A stretch of DNA of 64,000 bases from Embiotoca jacksoni (lineage: Eukaryota > Chordata > Actinopteri > Embiotocidae), in contig JAKOON010000011.1 of the NCBI GenBank assembly GCA_022577435.1, forward strand, positions 7,037,501 through 7,101,500, in the 5' to 3' direction. Under the pieces are notes generated by a model. It worked only from the letters and a program-made list of their open reading frames with translations. It was not told the DNA's origin and made no database searches. Position 1 is the first letter of the stretch, and each line of letters starts with the position of its first letter. A program made the position numbers and the translations under genes. Positions 62,939 to 64,000 of this stretch are shown here, piece after piece.

Positions 62939-64000
62939 GTTACGTTTTTAAAAGCATTGACAAAATTATTTCATTGACAAGATGATTTCAAGGGGTTACA
63001 ACCCAAAAGGTCTGGACATTAATGCTGTTCAGCTATTGGTCAAGCTTGTAACAAATAATGATTATTTCTGATGCCTGACCTTTTAATCTAAAATAAAATA
63101 GAAATTAAAGGCAAATAATGACACATAATCCCCCTAGAAAACAGATAAATATACTTTTATGCAAAGCAGACCTCTGATGCGTTTTTTATTGCCTGTTGAC
63201 ATTCAGTGCAGGACCTTTAAACAGGCACTGTAAATACATACTGTAGGAAAGCAGGGCAACACTTGGCTGCATATAAAAACACAATTGCCCGATCACTGTG
63301 CATTGTCTAGTAAAGTAATAAACAGAGGGCCCCCTCAGGCTTACAACTGGGAATAGCTGCTGTCCTGATTGTCTTCTCAGTTGGTGGCCATGAGTGGGTT
63401 CAATGTTCATCAGTGTTCCCTATTTATCCATCTACACAGATGCACAACAAGCTATGACACAGAGGGAAACACAATTGAATAACGAGATTACAGGATGAAA
63501 ACAAGATTGGCCTGGATAATGCAAAATCTATCAGAGATCACTCATGGATTGAAAGAGACGCAAGGTTTGAAATTTATTTAATATCCCCAAAAGAGTGTAA
63601 CACTTTGGAATATTAATCAACTTTAGAAAAAAAGTATGATTATGTTGTATCACAGGAGGAAAGCCCTTGATCTCGGGCGCACGACTGATTTTAACTGGAA
63701 GGCTTCTCTTTTCCTCTATTTTCCTGATTCAAGTGTTTTGCATCAGAGCCCTGTTCACGGAGAGGATTTTCTCATACTTCAGTAGACATTTGTTTCCGCG
63801 GGTACCAGTGGGTTCCAAAGCATTTCAATCCATCCAATGTGCCATTCTCTGTATGTCTTAAAGAGTTAGGCTCAATGACCGATTCTTTAAAATTAATTTA
63901 CCATTGATGTTTCAGAGTGCACACAGAGGAAATTCTCAAGTACAACGAGGCTCAGGAGGCAGAAACAAGATTACTGATCATCTCCGTGTGAGACGCTGAG

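Larger units (their letters stand above)
53251..64000. other. Long stretch without a recognised gene
   Basis: About 10.7 kb of mostly AT-rich DNA. It holds a poly(C) run, AT repeats and several open frames of 60-120 codons, none matching a family I know. Two of them (55738-56094 and 57919-58176, both minus) look slightly better than noise and are listed separately. There is no clear CpG island. It may be intergenic or a long intron of a gene beyond the right edge. Confidence 0.5.

Noticed and set aside
53251..64000. SPNS2/SPNS3 or ANKFY1, which I recall near human UBE2G1
   Set aside because: No transporter or ankyrin-type peptide is visible in the open frames.
1..64000. CRISPR arrays, bacterial insertion sequences, phage or viral genes
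   Set aside because: No regularly spaced repeats, transposase motifs or viral protein motifs were seen; the window is ordinary vertebrate DNA.

Overview
This is nuclear DNA from a bony fish, most likely a teleost. Five vertebrate genes can be rebuilt exon by exon with GT-AG introns. Their proteins match human HOOK3, RNF170, GPN3, ARPC3 and UBE2G1 closely in length, as I recall those families. Introns are compact and the non-coding DNA is full of GT/CA microsatellites and long homopolymers. There is nothing prokaryotic here: no operons, CRISPR arrays or bacterial insertion sequences.

Layout. (1) 1-9.7 kb: no gene recognised; AT-rich sequence with two large GT repeats and a CpG-rich patch at about 8.16-8.96 kb. 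(2) 9.77-34.9 kb, minus strand: HOOK3, 23 coding exons (717 codons), with a probable 5 kb 3' UTR and a GC-box promoter. Intron 8 holds an extra in-frame 63-base exon candidate that would add exactly three coiled-coil heptads. (3) 37.33-40.68 kb, minus strand: RNF170, six coding exons plus a probable non-coding first exon near 41.8 kb. (4) 42.32-44.45 kb, plus strand: GPN3, eight exons, head to head with RNF170. (5) 44.97-48.63 kb, plus strand: ARPC3, seven exons, starting about 0.5 kb after the GPN3 stop. (6) 50.10-52.81 kb, minus strand: UBE2G1, five coding exons, convergent with ARPC3. (7) 53-64 kb: no gene recognised; mostly AT-rich sequence with two weak open frames.

How the genes relate. 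All five have general cellular roles: dynein adaptor (HOOK3), ER ubiquitin ligase (RNF170), RNA polymerase assembly GTPase (GPN3), Arp2/3 subunit (ARPC3) and ubiquitin-conjugating enzyme (UBE2G1). They do not form one pathway; they are linked by close packing and shared intergenic control regions. From memory, RNF170-HOOK3 and GPN3-ARPC3 are each neighbours in human, on different chromosomes (8 and 12), and UBE2G1 is on human 17. Human RNF170 and HOOK3 are head to head, whereas here they are in tandem, so the block appears rearranged relative to human.

Coordinates come from reading codons and splice sites by eye. The coding lengths sum to whole codons in all five genes, which is a strong internal check. 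UTR ends, promoters and poly(A) sites are inferences.
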